Positions 23,869-33,081 of a stretch of DNA of 64,000 nt are shown piece by piece. A program made the translations under genes and the position numbers. The notes under the pieces were generated by a model that ran no database searches, was not told the origin of the DNA, and saw nothing but the letters and a program-made list of their open reading frames with translations. Numbering within the stretch: the first letter of the stretch is position 1; every line of letters starts with the position of its first letter. Source of the DNA: JABDIY01 sp963803845 (GTDB lineage Bacteria; Actinomycetota; Acidimicrobiia; Acidimicrobiales; SZUA-35); the NCBI GenBank assembly GCA_963803845.1, contig CAWDNZ010000004.1, positions 1,488,001 through 1,552,000 on the forward strand, in the 5' to 3' direction.

Positions 23869-25502
23869 CTCTCCGGAGACTCTGAGAGGTGCTGTTCGGC
23901 GAAGGTCGTCCAGTGCTTGTAGTCCACCTTGCCGTTGGCCGCTCGGTCGAGCGAAGTCACTGCGAGAACATGGCGAGGCGCCTTGTAGTGAGCAAGCTGG
24001 CTCTTCACGAAGCTGATGAGCTCGGCCTCGACCGGGGGATTGTGCCCAGCAACCACCGCAGCGACGCGCTGGCCAAACCGGTCATCGGGGATACCAACCA
24101 CAATCGCATCGGCGACATCCGAATGGCGTTTCAGCGCTTCCTCTACTTCTTCGGGAAAGACCTTTTCTCCACCGGTGTTGATGCAGACCGAACCGCGCCC
24201 AAGAAGCGTGATTGATCCGTCGGCTTCTACGGTGGCGAAGTCTCCTGGTACCGAGTAGCGCACTCCGTCGATGGTTGGAAAGGTGACGGCTGTCTTCTCG
24301 GGGTCTTTGAAATAACCCAGCGGAACCCGCCCGGCCACGCCGACGCGTCCGATTTCACCGGACCCGGGTTGGACGATTCGGCCGTCCTCGGTGATCACGG
24401 CGGACTTCTTGCTCAGCGAGAAGCTGGCGGTCTTGGCAGAGCCGTCCTTCGATGACACCGACGAGCCGATACCGACTGCTTCGGAACTGCCATAGGTGTC
24501 CACGCAGAGCAGTTTGGGATTGTGGGCCATCAGGCCGGATTTGGAAGCCGACGACCACATCACCCCGGACGAGATGACCACGCGCAGCGTACTGATGTCC
24601 CAGCGGTCGGGCTGGGCATCGAGTGCCTCCAGCATCGGTTTGGCGAAGGCGTCGCCGACGATGAAGATGCTCTTGACCTTGTATTGTTCGACGGCCGCGA
24701 AAATCTCGGCGATATCGAGTTTGCGATTGGTCATCGTCACGATGGTGCCGCCGAGACTGACTGTTGTGAGGGTATTGAAAAGCCCCGTGCCGTGCATGAG
24801 GGGGCACGCCGGAATGCTCACCGGCCCTGGCCGTTCGATTACTCGAGCCATCGCGGCGGGGGACAGGCCCTCTGCGGTGAAATCGGGTTGGTCCGGAAGC
24901 GCCACCTTGTTCTTGGAATCGGTGACCACAAACAGATCGTCCTGACGCCACATCACGCCTTTCGGCATCCCGGTAGTGCCGCCGGTGTAGAGCAGGACCA
25001 GGTCATCGCCGGACCGGCCCCGTTCGTTTTCTGCACGCTCGTGGGGCCCGTTGGCAACGGCATCGGTGTAGGGGATGGCCCATGGTGGGCACGCTTGGGT
25101 CCCATCGTCCACCCAGATCCAGGTGTGTACACCGCTCGTGCGAGGTCGGACTTCGCTCACCGTGGCAGTGAAGGAGCCGTGGAATACCACCACCTCCGCA
25201 TCAGCGTTCTGCCACAGATAGACCAGCTCGTCAGGCCCATACCGGTAGTTCGTGTTCACGTGCACCAACGATGCTTTGGAGCAGGCGAAGAAAAGTTCGA
25301 GGTAAACGGGGTCGTTGTAGAGATAGAACGCCACGGACCCCTGATGAGCGCAACCGGACGCGAGCAGGTGGTGAGCAAGGTTGTTGGATCGTTGCTCGAA
25401 GCTCCTCCACGTAGTGGTCTGGTTCCCGTGGACCAACGCTGCTTGGTCGGGCTGAGCCTCCGCAACCGACTCCCATATCGACGCGAAGTTCCAACCGTTC
25501 AT
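23865..25502 (-). CDS. AMP-forming acyl-CoA synthetase
   Basis: 545-residue ANL-family ligase. P-loop motif LLYTGGTTGMPKGVMW near residue 190, adenylation motifs (YGSSEAVG) near 340, GRVPLGYFKDPEKT and LGRGSVCINTGGEKVFPEEVEE near 450, and the C-terminal lysine segment ANGKVDYK. It activates a fatty or other carboxylic acid to its CoA thioester. It follows the sigma/anti-sigma genes on the same strand but has its own leaderless -10 box (25509-25514). Confidence 0.9.
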   Translation of the reverse strand: MNGWNFASIWESVAEAQPDQAALVHGNQTTTWRSFEQRSNNLAHHLLASGCAHQGSVAFYLYNDPVYLELFFACSKASLVHVNTNYRYGPDELVYLWQNADAEVVVFHGSFTATVSEVRPRTSGVHTWIWVDDGTQACPPWAIPYTDAVANGPHERAENERGRSGDDLVLLYTGGTTGMPKGVMWRQDDLFVVTDSKNKVALPDQPDFTAEGLSPAAMARVIERPGPVSIPACPLMHGTGLFNTLTTVSLGGTIVTMTNRKLDIAEIFAAVEQYKVKSIFIVGDAFAKPMLEALDAQPDRWDISTLRVVISSGVMWSSASKSGLMAHNPKLLCVDTYGSSEAVGIGSSVSSKDGSAKTASFSLSKKSAVITEDGRIVQPGSGEIGRVGVAGRVPLGYFKDPEKTAVTFPTIDGVRYSVPGDFATVEADGSITLLGRGSVCINTGGEKVFPEEVEEALKRHSDVADAIVVGIPDDRFGQRVAAVVAGHNPPVEAELISFVKSQLAHYKAPRHVLAVTSLDRAANGKVDYKHWTTFAEQHLSESPES

Positions 25503-25508
25503 CGGCCC

Positions 25509-25514
25509 ACTCTA
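25509..25514 (-). promoter_or_regulatory. Leaderless -10 box (TAGAGT) of the acyl-CoA synthetase
   Basis: Minus-strand TAGAGT ends 6 nt before ATG 25502. Confidence 0.45.
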
Positions 25515-25543
25515 GAGCGGTTGGGCGGTGAGCGAGCCTGTGC

Positions 25544-26182
25544 TCAGAGTTGACCTCGGACGACGGAGGCTCCGCCGTGGGTCGGATCGCCATCGTCTCG
25601 TTCCAGCGAGATATCCACGATGGGGAAATCATGAACGTCAACGCCATCGGGTACAACGAATGTTCCGTCGGCGCTGATCTTTCCGAGGGAATACATGCCC
25701 TCCACGCGGGTATCGATGACCCAGAGCTCGTAGAACTCGTCGTCAGCGACGGCACCAAGATCGTGAGACAAATCGATCTGAAGGGTTTGTCCGCTGCCAG
25801 ATGCCAGGACGGTGGCGGTACCGAAGGGTTCACCAGTTTCGAGTGCGGCGAGGTCCACTTGCCCGATCGTGGTTGATGAATCGCCAATCTCGCCAATGAC
25901 CACCGCCACCAAAACAGCAGCCGCTATTGCGCCGAGAAGTGCACCAACCGGTCGGCGGCGTTTCCGATGGTGGTCGAGCGACGTGGTGACCGTGTGGTCC
26001 TGAGGTGGCTGCGATACGTCGGCGCTGAGAGTGGCTTCGATACCGATCCAAATCTCGGCGGGGGGAGCATCGAAGACCGGTTGGTCTGCACCTAAACGAT
26101 TCTTCATCTCCTTCAGAAGCTGCAACGTTTCCTGATCGTTTGCTTCGGATTCATCTATGCCGAAGCGGTCATTGTGCGACAT
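25544..26182 (-). CDS. RskA-type anti-sigma factor
   Basis: 212-residue single-pass membrane protein: cytosolic N-terminal part that should hold the sigma factor, basic stop-transfer (HHRKRRRP), one helix (VGALLGAIAAAVLVAVVIG), and a C-terminal anti-sigma-K (RskA) domain with LDLSHDLG-like, YELWVID and VDISLERDDGDPTHGGASVV motifs. It overlaps the sigma gene by 14 bp, as expected for a coupled sigma/anti-sigma pair. No zinc-binding HxxxCxxC motif is present. Release probably needs regulated proteolysis. Confidence 0.85.
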   Translation of the reverse strand: MSHNDRFGIDESEANDQETLQLLKEMKNRLGADQPVFDAPPAEIWIGIEATLSADVSQPPQDHTVTTSLDHHRKRRRPVGALLGAIAAAVLVAVVIGEIGDSSTTIGQVDLAALETGEPFGTATVLASGSGQTLQIDLSHDLGAVADDEFYELWVIDTRVEGMYSLGKISADGTFVVPDGVDVHDFPIVDISLERDDGDPTHGGASVVRGQL

Positions 26183-26873
26183 CGCTCTGCTCCAGTTCTG
26201 CTCGTAGCTTCAAAAGCCCTCGGCGCATATCGCTCTTAACCGTTCCCAGTGGCAGTCCGGTCTCTTCGGCGATCTGTTGCTGCGTGCGATCGCCCCAGAA
26301 TGCCAGCGTCAGAACCTCGCGCTGGCGGTCCGGCAGCGTGGCGAGGGCGGAGGCGAGGACCATTCGGTCGGTGAGGGTCTGGAAGGTCTGATGGTCATCG
26401 CTGGCCATGCGGGCTTGCACCGGGTCGCTCAGCTCCGCCTCGTCAACCCGGCGACCAGCCTTGCGGTAGGAGTCGATCAGGCGGTTCTTGGTGATGCCCA
26501 TGAGCCAGCCCCCAAGCGATCCGCGAGTGGGATCAAATGACTGACGGGCCCGCCAGGCTGACAAGAACACCTCCTGGGTGAGATCCTTGGCCTTCTCTGC
26601 TCCGATTGCGCGGTTGGCGTAGGTGTAGACAGCTGGGCCATGCTCGGCGTAGACCGCTGCCAGGGCGTCGGCCTCACCCGCCACAAACTTCGTCCGAAGC
26701 CAGGCTTCTGGGTCCTCCGAGGACGAAGTCAGCACTTCATGAACATACTCGCTGAAGGCTTCATCCGGCGTATTAGCCTCGCGTTCCAGAACGGGGGAAA
26801 TCACGTTGGCAACTACGCAATCGGTGTGGCGATTGGATGCAGACTCGCTCATCACCGTGGGCGATGGCTGCAC
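26169..26873 (-). CDS. ECF RNA polymerase sigma factor (SigK-like)
   Basis: Region 2 (ALAAVYAEHGPAVYTYANRAIG, KAKDLTQEVFLSAWRAR) and region 4 (LATLPDRQREVLTLAFWGDRTQQQIAEETGLPLGTVKSDMRRGL) are clear. The first 60 or so residues are an unusual extension and the GTG at 26873 may not be the true start. It lies directly after the FAD reductase stop and overlaps the RskA-type anti-sigma gene. It probably responds to an envelope or redox signal, but the regulon is unknown. Confidence 0.88.
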   Translation of the reverse strand: MQPSPTVMSESASNRHTDCVVANVISPVLEREANTPDEAFSEYVHEVLTSSSEDPEAWLRTKFVAGEADALAAVYAEHGPAVYTYANRAIGAEKAKDLTQEVFLSAWRARQSFDPTRGSLGGWLMGITKNRLIDSYRKAGRRVDEAELSDPVQARMASDDHQTFQTLTDRMVLASALATLPDRQREVLTLAFWGDRTQQQIAEETGLPLGTVKSDMRRGLLKLRAELEQSDVAQ

Positions 26874-28130
26874 TCACCGGTAGGCGCCGGGCTCCGAAAA
26901 GAGCCGTCTGTGCCAGCGGCGTGGGGTCAGGAGTACGGCTCGGGGGTAGTCCTCGAACAACCAGCGAACGAAGTTGCGCCGAGTCCAGGCAGATGTACTG
27001 GCCACCCGGACGCTGGCCTGGGCCAAGCGGGGCCGTGCCAAGACGTTGCTGAGGGCCAGGGCGAGTCGGTGGTCCTTCTTCATGCCGGCGCTCAGCCGTG
27101 CCTCGTACGCTGCAGCGATCGCTTCTGGGTCCTGATTCGCAACGATGGCGTCGGCGGCCCAGATGCCGGTGGCTAGTGCCTGACCGATTCCTTCGCCGGT
27201 CATCGGGTCCGTCGCAGCCGCGGCGTCACCGACAAAAAGAACTCGGCCGTGATGTAGTTGCAGGTCACCAAGCCGGGCGGGAATTGGCCAGGCCTGATGT
27301 CGTCCATCGGCGACCGCGTTTGGGCCCAGGACGGCGCGAATACGAGGTCGTTCCAGCAGATCGGTCCAGAGAGCCTTCATCTCTTGGATGGCCACACCGC
27401 GGCCCCGCTGGATTCCGAACCCGACGTTGGCCGAGCCATCCGCCAACGGAAACACCCAGACATAACCGGGCAGAAGGTCTTCCTCGAACCATACGAACAG
27501 CTCGTTGCTGGCCGCAGGGGTGACGTTGGAGAAGTACTGCCTGAAGGCATGCCATTCGCCGCGATACCCCTCGATGGTCAATCCCAACAGCTTCCGTGTG
27601 GGTGACCACATCCCGTCGGCGGCGATGAGGTGTTCAGCCTCGACCACTCCCGCAGAGGTGTGAGCATTGATCGTGGTTGGTCCCACCGACAAGTTCTCGA
27701 GCGTGACACCCTCATGCACAGTGATGCCCAGGGACACGGCGTGCCGCACGAGGGCGTGGTCCAGCTCGGATCTACGGGCGATTGCAGCAAAGGTGCCAGT
27801 GTCACCGGGCAGATCGAAGGCGATCGGGGTGCCTCTCGGTCCGGCGATTTGGACTCGGGATACCGCTTTCCAGCTGGGAACGGTGGCCGGGTTCAGACCC
27901 AGGCCATCGAGCAGTCGAAGGGCGCCGGTGGTGAGGCCGTCACCGCAGCACTTGTCTCTTGGGAACTGTGCCTTATCGATGACGGTGACGTCTCGCCCCG
28001 CCCGGTGCAGGGTGATCGCTGCCGCGATTCCTGCTGGCCCCGCCCCAACGATGAGCGTGTTGGTCCGAGAGCGAGCGGAGAAACGCTCCGGCGCCGATGC
28101 TGGGGGTGGGTCGGATTTGGAGGTCGGCAT
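26874..28130 (-). CDS. Geranylgeranyl-reductase-family FAD oxidoreductase
   Basis: 418 residues. An N-terminal Rossmann motif (LIVGAGPAGIAAAITLHRAGRDV) is followed by the GGR-family signature DKAQFPRDKCCGDGLTTGALRLL, a substrate domain and the second FAD motif RVLFVGDAAAATDPMTGEGIGQAL. Members reduce isoprenoid double bonds (menaquinone tails, lipid or carotenoid precursors); the exact substrate is open. It is the first gene of a likely operon with the ECF sigma factor, whose start directly follows its stop. Confidence 0.87.
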   Translation of the reverse strand: MPTSKSDPPPASAPERFSARSRTNTLIVGAGPAGIAAAITLHRAGRDVTVIDKAQFPRDKCCGDGLTTGALRLLDGLGLNPATVPSWKAVSRVQIAGPRGTPIAFDLPGDTGTFAAIARRSELDHALVRHAVSLGITVHEGVTLENLSVGPTTINAHTSAGVVEAEHLIAADGMWSPTRKLLGLTIEGYRGEWHAFRQYFSNVTPAASNELFVWFEEDLLPGYVWVFPLADGSANVGFGIQRGRGVAIQEMKALWTDLLERPRIRAVLGPNAVADGRHQAWPIPARLGDLQLHHGRVLFVGDAAAATDPMTGEGIGQALATGIWAADAIVANQDPEAIAAAYEARLSAGMKKDHRLALALSNVLARPRLAQASVRVASTSAWTRRNFVRWLFEDYPRAVLLTPRRWHRRLFSEPGAYR

Positions 28131-28166
28131 GATTGGAGCTTTGGTTGGCTGGTGGCCGTTGGACCG

Positions 28167-30053
28167 CTAGCCGGCGCCCGCGGTGGCGTCGGGAATTGGG
28201 GGAGCGGTCGTCGTGGGCGTTGTGGGAGCGGCGGTCGTGGTTGCGGTGGTGGGCGCAGGGACGGTGGTTGTGCTGCTTGGTGCTGGCGCTGCGGTGGTCG
28301 TCGGGGCCGCGGTGGTTGGGGGGACCGGATCGGGGTTGGAGGGATTGCCGTTGCAGTCCAGACCCTCTGCCGGTCGGTAGACAGCAAAGACGGTGTCGGT
28401 GTCGACGGTGCCGTCGGGGTAGGTCCGTTCCCGAGTGGTGGTGACGCGACGACACTTGCCCTGGGAGCGCACCGTCTTCCCAACGTCCTCCACTTCGGCG
28501 TACTTGGTGGAGTACATCGAGACCGTGATTGAGGTTGGGGTGTACTCGGTCCAAATGAGGACCCCGTACGGAGTGTTGTTTTGTACTTTCAGGTCTGGCC
28601 GGGGAAAGGAGATCGTTGCCTCGCGTCCCTCGGGGTAGCGGCTGAAGTACAGCGAGTGGGCTTGATACTCGATGAAATCGAGGCCTGCGAAGAACGCGGC
28701 ATTGAAGGTTGTTGTAGCGATCTGGGAAACCCCACCGCCGTACTGCGGCTCCAGTTCTCCTCGGGAGATCGCACCGGCCTTTTTGTAGCCCTTCTCCGGG
28801 GTGCGCTCACCAACCACCCCGTTGAGGCTGAGGGTTTCACCGGGCAGGATGATCTCCCCCCGAAGCGAATCGGCAAAGAGCTGGATGTTGACCACACGGT
28901 TCTCACAACAGGGGTGGTTGGTGGTAAAGGTTGAGATCAGTTCATTGACGCCCAACGCTTCCAACTCGGCCACCCCTTGGGTTCCATCGGCGATGATGGG
29001 GAGCAGTTCCACGCTCCGGATCGCCTCGGCGGTCTCGGGGTCTTCTGGATCTTCCTGCTCTGGGGTCGTTGGGCGAGTAAGCAAGGCGGCACGAAGAAGC
29101 GCCGCCGTCTTGTCGTCGCAGCACAGCACCGTTTCGTTGGCTGCCACGATCTCGGGCTGGTCCTGCACAACGATGAATCGGGCTCTCTGATTCTCATCAC
29201 CAAGCAGACCGAAGCGGTCCTGTAGGAGCGCTACGGATCGCTCCTGGTTCACCTGCCAGAACGAGCCAGCTTCGCTGTTGTCCAGATCGATCAAGCTACG
29301 CAGTTCAGGAGCCGTCAGAACGGTGGATTGGTCGAGGACGCGAACTTCCAAGGGCTCCGATGTGGCTTGGTTGAGTTCTGCTGCAACGCGTCCCACCGAA
29401 TCGATCGATAGTTCCGGCGTCTGGGGATACGGAGTGAGGCTGAACTTGTGGGGTCCCGGATTTCCAATGGCGCTAACGATCCGTTCGGCCAGCTGCGCAG
29501 GATCCACCACCACACCAGGCCGCCCCGGTTCGGTGACAAACCTGGTGTCGGTAGCGACTACCTTCGGCGATTCTGGACCGTTGAGTTGCGGCGCTATGAG
29601 GCCTGAGACGGCGGCGCCCACGGTGTCACCCTCCACGAGGTACGGCAGATCTAGCTCAACCGGCGTGCGGAAGGACCACAACCACTGGAATGGCCCGGTG
29701 ATCAGGTTGGCGCTGGTTCGAGCCGAAAAGGCTGAACTCGCCAGAGTGTTACCGTCCACCCTGGCCCCCAGCGTTCCGAGGTCGCTGGTGATCGCCTGCT
29801 CGCCAACGGAAATGGTGACCGAATCCATGGCGAGAGCGGCGGTGAGTTCGGCTGCCACAGTTTTGATCTCGGCGACGGACATTCCGCTGAGGTCGGTGCC
29901 GCGGACCTGTACGTTTCGACCAACGGCATTAGCCCCCCGGGCGGAGTCGATTCCCCACGCCATCGCCAGCACCGCGAGTGCCCCGAACAGGACGACGGCG
30001 GAGATCATGAGGCGGCGACGCATCTGCTGTACGCCGTCGCCAGGGATACTCAC
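28167..30053 (-). CDS. VanW-family surface protein with peptidoglycan-binding region
   Basis: 628 residues. N-terminal membrane anchor (RRRLMISAVVLFGALAVLAMAWGI), a YoaR-like peptidoglycan-binding region repeated twice (about 45-330), then a VanW domain (FADSLRGEIILPGETLSLNG, GERTPEKGYKKAGAISRGE, GGGVSQIATTTFNAAFFAGL, YFSRYPEGREATI) and a Pro/Thr/Ala tail. VanW proteins are cell-wall associated, but their biochemical role is unsettled. The true start may be the ATG at 30023 (MRRRLMISAVV). Confidence 0.85.
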   Translation of the reverse strand: MSIPGDGVQQMRRRLMISAVVLFGALAVLAMAWGIDSARGANAVGRNVQVRGTDLSGMSVAEIKTVAAELTAALAMDSVTISVGEQAITSDLGTLGARVDGNTLASSAFSARTSANLITGPFQWLWSFRTPVELDLPYLVEGDTVGAAVSGLIAPQLNGPESPKVVATDTRFVTEPGRPGVVVDPAQLAERIVSAIGNPGPHKFSLTPYPQTPELSIDSVGRVAAELNQATSEPLEVRVLDQSTVLTAPELRSLIDLDNSEAGSFWQVNQERSVALLQDRFGLLGDENQRARFIVVQDQPEIVAANETVLCCDDKTAALLRAALLTRPTTPEQEDPEDPETAEAIRSVELLPIIADGTQGVAELEALGVNELISTFTTNHPCCENRVVNIQLFADSLRGEIILPGETLSLNGVVGERTPEKGYKKAGAISRGELEPQYGGGVSQIATTTFNAAFFAGLDFIEYQAHSLYFSRYPEGREATISFPRPDLKVQNNTPYGVLIWTEYTPTSITVSMYSTKYAEVEDVGKTVRSQGKCRRVTTTRERTYPDGTVDTDTVFAVYRPAEGLDCNGNPSNPDPVPPTTAAPTTTAAPAPSSTTTVPAPTTATTTAAPTTPTTTAPPIPDATAGAG

Positions 30054-30123
30054 CCTTTGATTCTGGCACTTCCGCCGCCTCGATCAGCGTCAGGCTGGGC
30101 AACTCTGCCGAGGTCGGAGCGGC

Positions 30124-30783
30124 CTAGAAGAGTTTTTGTTGAGGGCGTTCGGCACCGCAAAGTACGTCATAGTCAACCTCGATGCAGTCGATCTCGCGAC
30201 TGCCCGCCAAGACCCTCGCCTGCGGTTTGATCAGTTGGGCGGCAAACACCCCTCTGACGGGGGCGAGGTCGGGCTGACCGTTGAGAAACTGGAGGTAGCG
30301 AGTGAGTTGTTCAACGCCATCGATTTCGCCGCGCCGCTTGATCTCCACCGCCACGGTGTTTCCTGCAGCGTCCCGACACAGAAGATCCACCGGACCGATC
30401 TCGGTTGGGTACTCGCGACGGATCAATTGCAAGCCCTCTTCGATCACGTTGGGCTGTTCGGCCAGCAGTTCCTGAAGGTGGCTTTCAACGCCATCTTTCT
30501 GAAGTCCAGGATCGGTTCCGAGGTCCACGGTGATGTCGCTTTCCACCGAGTGAAGATCGATCACGATCACCTCTCCTTTCTGGTTGGACACCTTCCAGCC
30601 GCTATTGTCCTCGATGAGGATATTGGGGGCGTTCATCCAGTTCAGAGGTTTGTAGGCGCCGCCGTCCGCATGGATTGCGACGCAGCCGTCGGCCTTGATC
30701 ATCAACAGCCGTTTGGCTCGACCCAGGCGTGATGTGAGCCGCCCCTCATAGGTCACGGTGCACTCGGCCACTACCAATCTCAC
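30124..30783 (-). CDS. nucS: Mismatch-specific endonuclease NucS (EndoMS)
   Basis: 219 residues. N-terminal dimer/DNA-binding domain (LGRAKRLLMIKADGCVAIH, GAYKPLNWMNAPN) and C-terminal RecB-like nuclease domain with GPVDLLCRDAAGNTVAVEIK and GEIDGVEQLTRYL catalytic residues (D, E, K). The tail QQKLF is a clamp-interaction motif. NucS does the mismatch repair of actinobacteria that lack MutS/MutL. A GTG start with TAGAAT 6 nt upstream indicates a leaderless message. Confidence 0.93.
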   Translation of the reverse strand: MRLVVAECTVTYEGRLTSRLGRAKRLLMIKADGCVAIHADGGAYKPLNWMNAPNILIEDNSGWKVSNQKGEVIVIDLHSVESDITVDLGTDPGLQKDGVESHLQELLAEQPNVIEEGLQLIRREYPTEIGPVDLLCRDAAGNTVAVEIKRRGEIDGVEQLTRYLQFLNGQPDLAPVRGVFAAQLIKPQARVLAGSREIDCIEVDYDVLCGAERPQQKLF

Positions 30784-30789
30784 GCCCGC

Positions 30790-30795
30790 ATTCTA
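30790..30795 (-). promoter_or_regulatory. Leaderless -10 box (TAGAAT) of nucS
   Basis: Minus-strand TAGAAT ends 6 nt before GTG 30783. Confidence 0.55.
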
Positions 30796-30872
30796 TTGGG
30801 CCCCAAGCTTGCTCTCCCCTTCCCGTGCGCTAGATGAGCAACTCAATACCGTGGGATTCCTGCCGATAGTTA

Positions 30873-31157
30873 TTGCATGGCAACCAGAGTGGCGTCGAAG
30901 AAAACTTCCCGGAAAAGGGCGCTGCCACCAAGCCGGCCCCCAAGAAGTGGACCTCCCGAGCTGTGACCCGACTCATCGAGGCCGGCAGCATGACCGAGTG
31001 TCAACACTGCGGTGAGCGCGTGAAGTTCCGGGCCCGTCATCGCGATATGCAAGTCATCTGCAATATCTACACCAAGGGTGTGTGGGATCACGTGGAGCAC
31101 TATCACGAGGAGTGCTACCTGGATGCCAAGGAACCTTTCGGTCCACCCGAGGAGTAA
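30873..31157 (+). CDS. Conserved small protein with paired CxxC/HxxxC motifs, probable frameshift near start
   Basis: The body (KPAPKKWTSRAVTRLIEAGS, then MTECQHCGERVKFRARHRD, HYHEECYLDAKEPFG) looks like a small actinobacterial zinc-ribbon-like protein with CxxC and HxxxC ligands. An ATG at 30877 in another frame gives MATRVASKKTSRKR, the Lys-rich start expected for this kind of protein. The two frames join if the A4 run at 30912-30915 had five A (giving SRKKGAATKPAPKK). The in-frame TTG at 30873 is unlikely to be the true start. Confidence 0.65.
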   Translation: MHGNQSGVEENFPEKGAATKPAPKKWTSRAVTRLIEAGSMTECQHCGERVKFRARHRDMQVICNIYTKGVWDHVEHYHEECYLDAKEPFGPPEE

Positions 31158-31163
31158 GGCAGT

Positions 31164-31169
31164 TACGGT
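31164..31169 (+). promoter_or_regulatory. Leaderless -10 box (TACGGT) of the cysQ-like gene
   Basis: TACGGT ends 7 nt before the GTG at 31177. Confidence 0.4.
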
Positions 31170-31176
31170 GTGGCAC

Positions 31177-31929
31177 GTGAGTGCAACACCTGAAGACCAC
31201 GCTTTGGCGGTTCAGCTGGCGGTGGACACCGGGAAAATCCTGGTTGAGCTACGAGAGCGATTGGTGGATCACGATGCCCATCACTGGGCAATGAAAGACG
31301 CCGGCGATGCTGCCGCCCACCGTTTTATCGCCGACCGGCTGGCTGCGGAGCGCCCCGGTGACGCCCTCCTGTCCGAAGAGGGGGCCGATCGTCGAGAACG
31401 GCTCACCGCTGATCGGGTCTGGATCGTCGACCCGGTCGATGGCACTCGAGAATACGCCGAGCCGCCGCGGGTTGACTGGGCGGTCCACATCGCTCTCGTT
31501 AGCAACGGCAGCCCAATCGCCGGCGCCGTTGCCCTTCCCGCAGAGGATTTGGTGTTCGGAACGCTGAATCCCGCAACGGTGCCCCCGATGCCCTCCCAGA
31601 CACCACGGGTCATCGTTAGCCGGACTCGCCGTCCACCGGCGGCTCAAATGCTGGCAGCGGCGCTGGGTGCCGAGTACCTCGAGATGGGCTCAGCCGGCGC
31701 CAAAGCCATGGCCGTGGTGCGTGGCCAGGCGGACATCTATGCCCATTCCGGCGGCCAATACGAATGGGACAGCTGTGCTCCGGTTGCCGTTGCGCGTGCA
31801 GCAGGCCTGCATTGTTCCCGAATTGATGGTTCGCCCATGGTGTACAACAACGCCGATCCCTACCTGCCCGACCTGCTGATTTGCCGACCGGAGCTGGCCG
31901 ACCGGTGCCTGGAAATCCTGCGCGGCTGA
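31177..31929 (+). CDS. Inositol-monophosphatase-family phosphatase, CysQ-like
   Basis: 250 residues. Metal-binding motifs LLSEEGADR and VDPVDGTREY, with the second half motif WDSCAPVAVARAAGLHCSRIDG. Sequence and length match the actinobacterial 3'(2'),5'-bisphosphate nucleotidase / 3'-phosphoadenosine-5'-phosphate phosphatase group, which removes PAP in sulfate assimilation; inositol-phosphate activity is also possible. GTGs at 31168 and 31177 are both in frame; the second fits the -10 box. Confidence 0.82.
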   Translation: MSATPEDHALAVQLAVDTGKILVELRERLVDHDAHHWAMKDAGDAAAHRFIADRLAAERPGDALLSEEGADRRERLTADRVWIVDPVDGTREYAEPPRVDWAVHIALVSNGSPIAGAVALPAEDLVFGTLNPATVPPMPSQTPRVIVSRTRRPPAAQMLAAALGAEYLEMGSAGAKAMAVVRGQADIYAHSGGQYEWDSCAPVAVARAAGLHCSRIDGSPMVYNNADPYLPDLLICRPELADRCLEILRG

Positions 31930-31953
31930 ACCACGAAGTTCCGGCAACCGATG

Positions 31954-33081
31954 TCAGGGACTTGGCTTCGGTCTGCGGTAGCCCGTTGGCCGACGACCAC
32001 TCGGCACCTTTCGGCGGGCGGTGGGAGCCGCCGCTTTGTAAAGTGCTCCACCCACATGGGCTGGCGCTCTCAAGGCAGCGCGGATGGCCTGCGACACGCT
32101 GGACGCTTGACGTCGCGCCGGGAGTCGAATCCACCCAACGGCGACGAAGACTCCGAGTGAGATCACCGCAATCCCCACCAACAAACCGGTGATCCATTGC
32201 CAGCCGTTATTACTGGATGCGCCGGGCAGCGCCGGTGTGTTCATTCCGTAGTAACCAACCACCAAGGACAATGGAAGGAGAATTGCCGCATAGATGGTGA
32301 GTACTCGAGAGACCTCGGTTGCCCGCTGAGCTTGGGCGCCGTAATAAGCATCCAGTGCATCCTTCAGCGAGGCTCGGGTGGAGTCCAAGGTCTGATCGAC
32401 TCGAACCGCGGCATCGTGAGCGTCGGCGAACCGGCGGCGCCCCGCCTCACTTACGAGGCCCGATTGTGTCCTACTCACCTCTCCCAACGCCTGGAGCTGC
32501 GGGCGGGCCATTCGTCTGATCGAGCCGAGTTCGCCGCGCAGCAGTGTGACCTCGCGCAGTACCTCCTGATCGGCCTCCAGAGCCCTTTCGGTGAGCTCGT
32601 CCAGCGCTACCTCCACCGTGTCCACGACTGCGATCCACCGGCGCAGGAGCACGTTGGCCAACCGGGCCAACAGTTGATCTGCCCCGCCGTGGGCCAACTC
32701 CCGACTGGATTGGAGTTCGGCCCAGAGCCGCTCAACCGACCGCGACGGACCCGACCGCACCGTGACCAGGGCAGTTTCGGTGAGGAAGCAGTCCAATTCA
32801 TATGTGCTGATGTCGCCATCGTCGGCTTCGGCTAGGCCGTGCATGATAAGGAGAAGGTGATCGCCGAAGTCGTCGAGCTTCGCATGATCCTCGTCTTCGA
32901 TCGCGTCGCTGATCGCCATGGAATCGAGCCCTAAGAGGCCGGCAACGATCTCTAATTCGTTGGCATCCTCGGCCTCCATGTCTATCCATACCCAACCGGA
33001 ACGAATCGCTGCTTCAAGCGTCTGGGGATCAACGGGTCTTCCGGTTCCGGCTGGTTCAGCGCTGAGGACGCGGAGGGTCAT
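31954..33081 (-). CDS. CorA-family magnesium/cobalt channel
   Basis: 375 residues. Large acidic cytosolic domain (HAKLDDFGDHLLLIMHGL, LDCFLTETALVTVRSG), long helix, then two C-terminal membrane helices with the diagnostic pore motif YYGMN and a basic tail rich in Arg/Lys. The family forms pentameric Mg2+ channels. It overlaps the preceding MscS gene (ATGA), so both are made from one message. Confidence 0.9.
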   Translation of the reverse strand: MTLRVLSAEPAGTGRPVDPQTLEAAIRSGWVWIDMEAEDANELEIVAGLLGLDSMAISDAIEDEDHAKLDDFGDHLLLIMHGLAEADDGDISTYELDCFLTETALVTVRSGPSRSVERLWAELQSSRELAHGGADQLLARLANVLLRRWIAVVDTVEVALDELTERALEADQEVLREVTLLRGELGSIRRMARPQLQALGEVSRTQSGLVSEAGRRRFADAHDAAVRVDQTLDSTRASLKDALDAYYGAQAQRATEVSRVLTIYAAILLPLSLVVGYYGMNTPALPGASSNNGWQWITGLLVGIAVISLGVFVAVGWIRLPARRQASSVSQAIRAALRAPAHVGGALYKAAAPTARRKVPSGRRPTGYRRPKPSP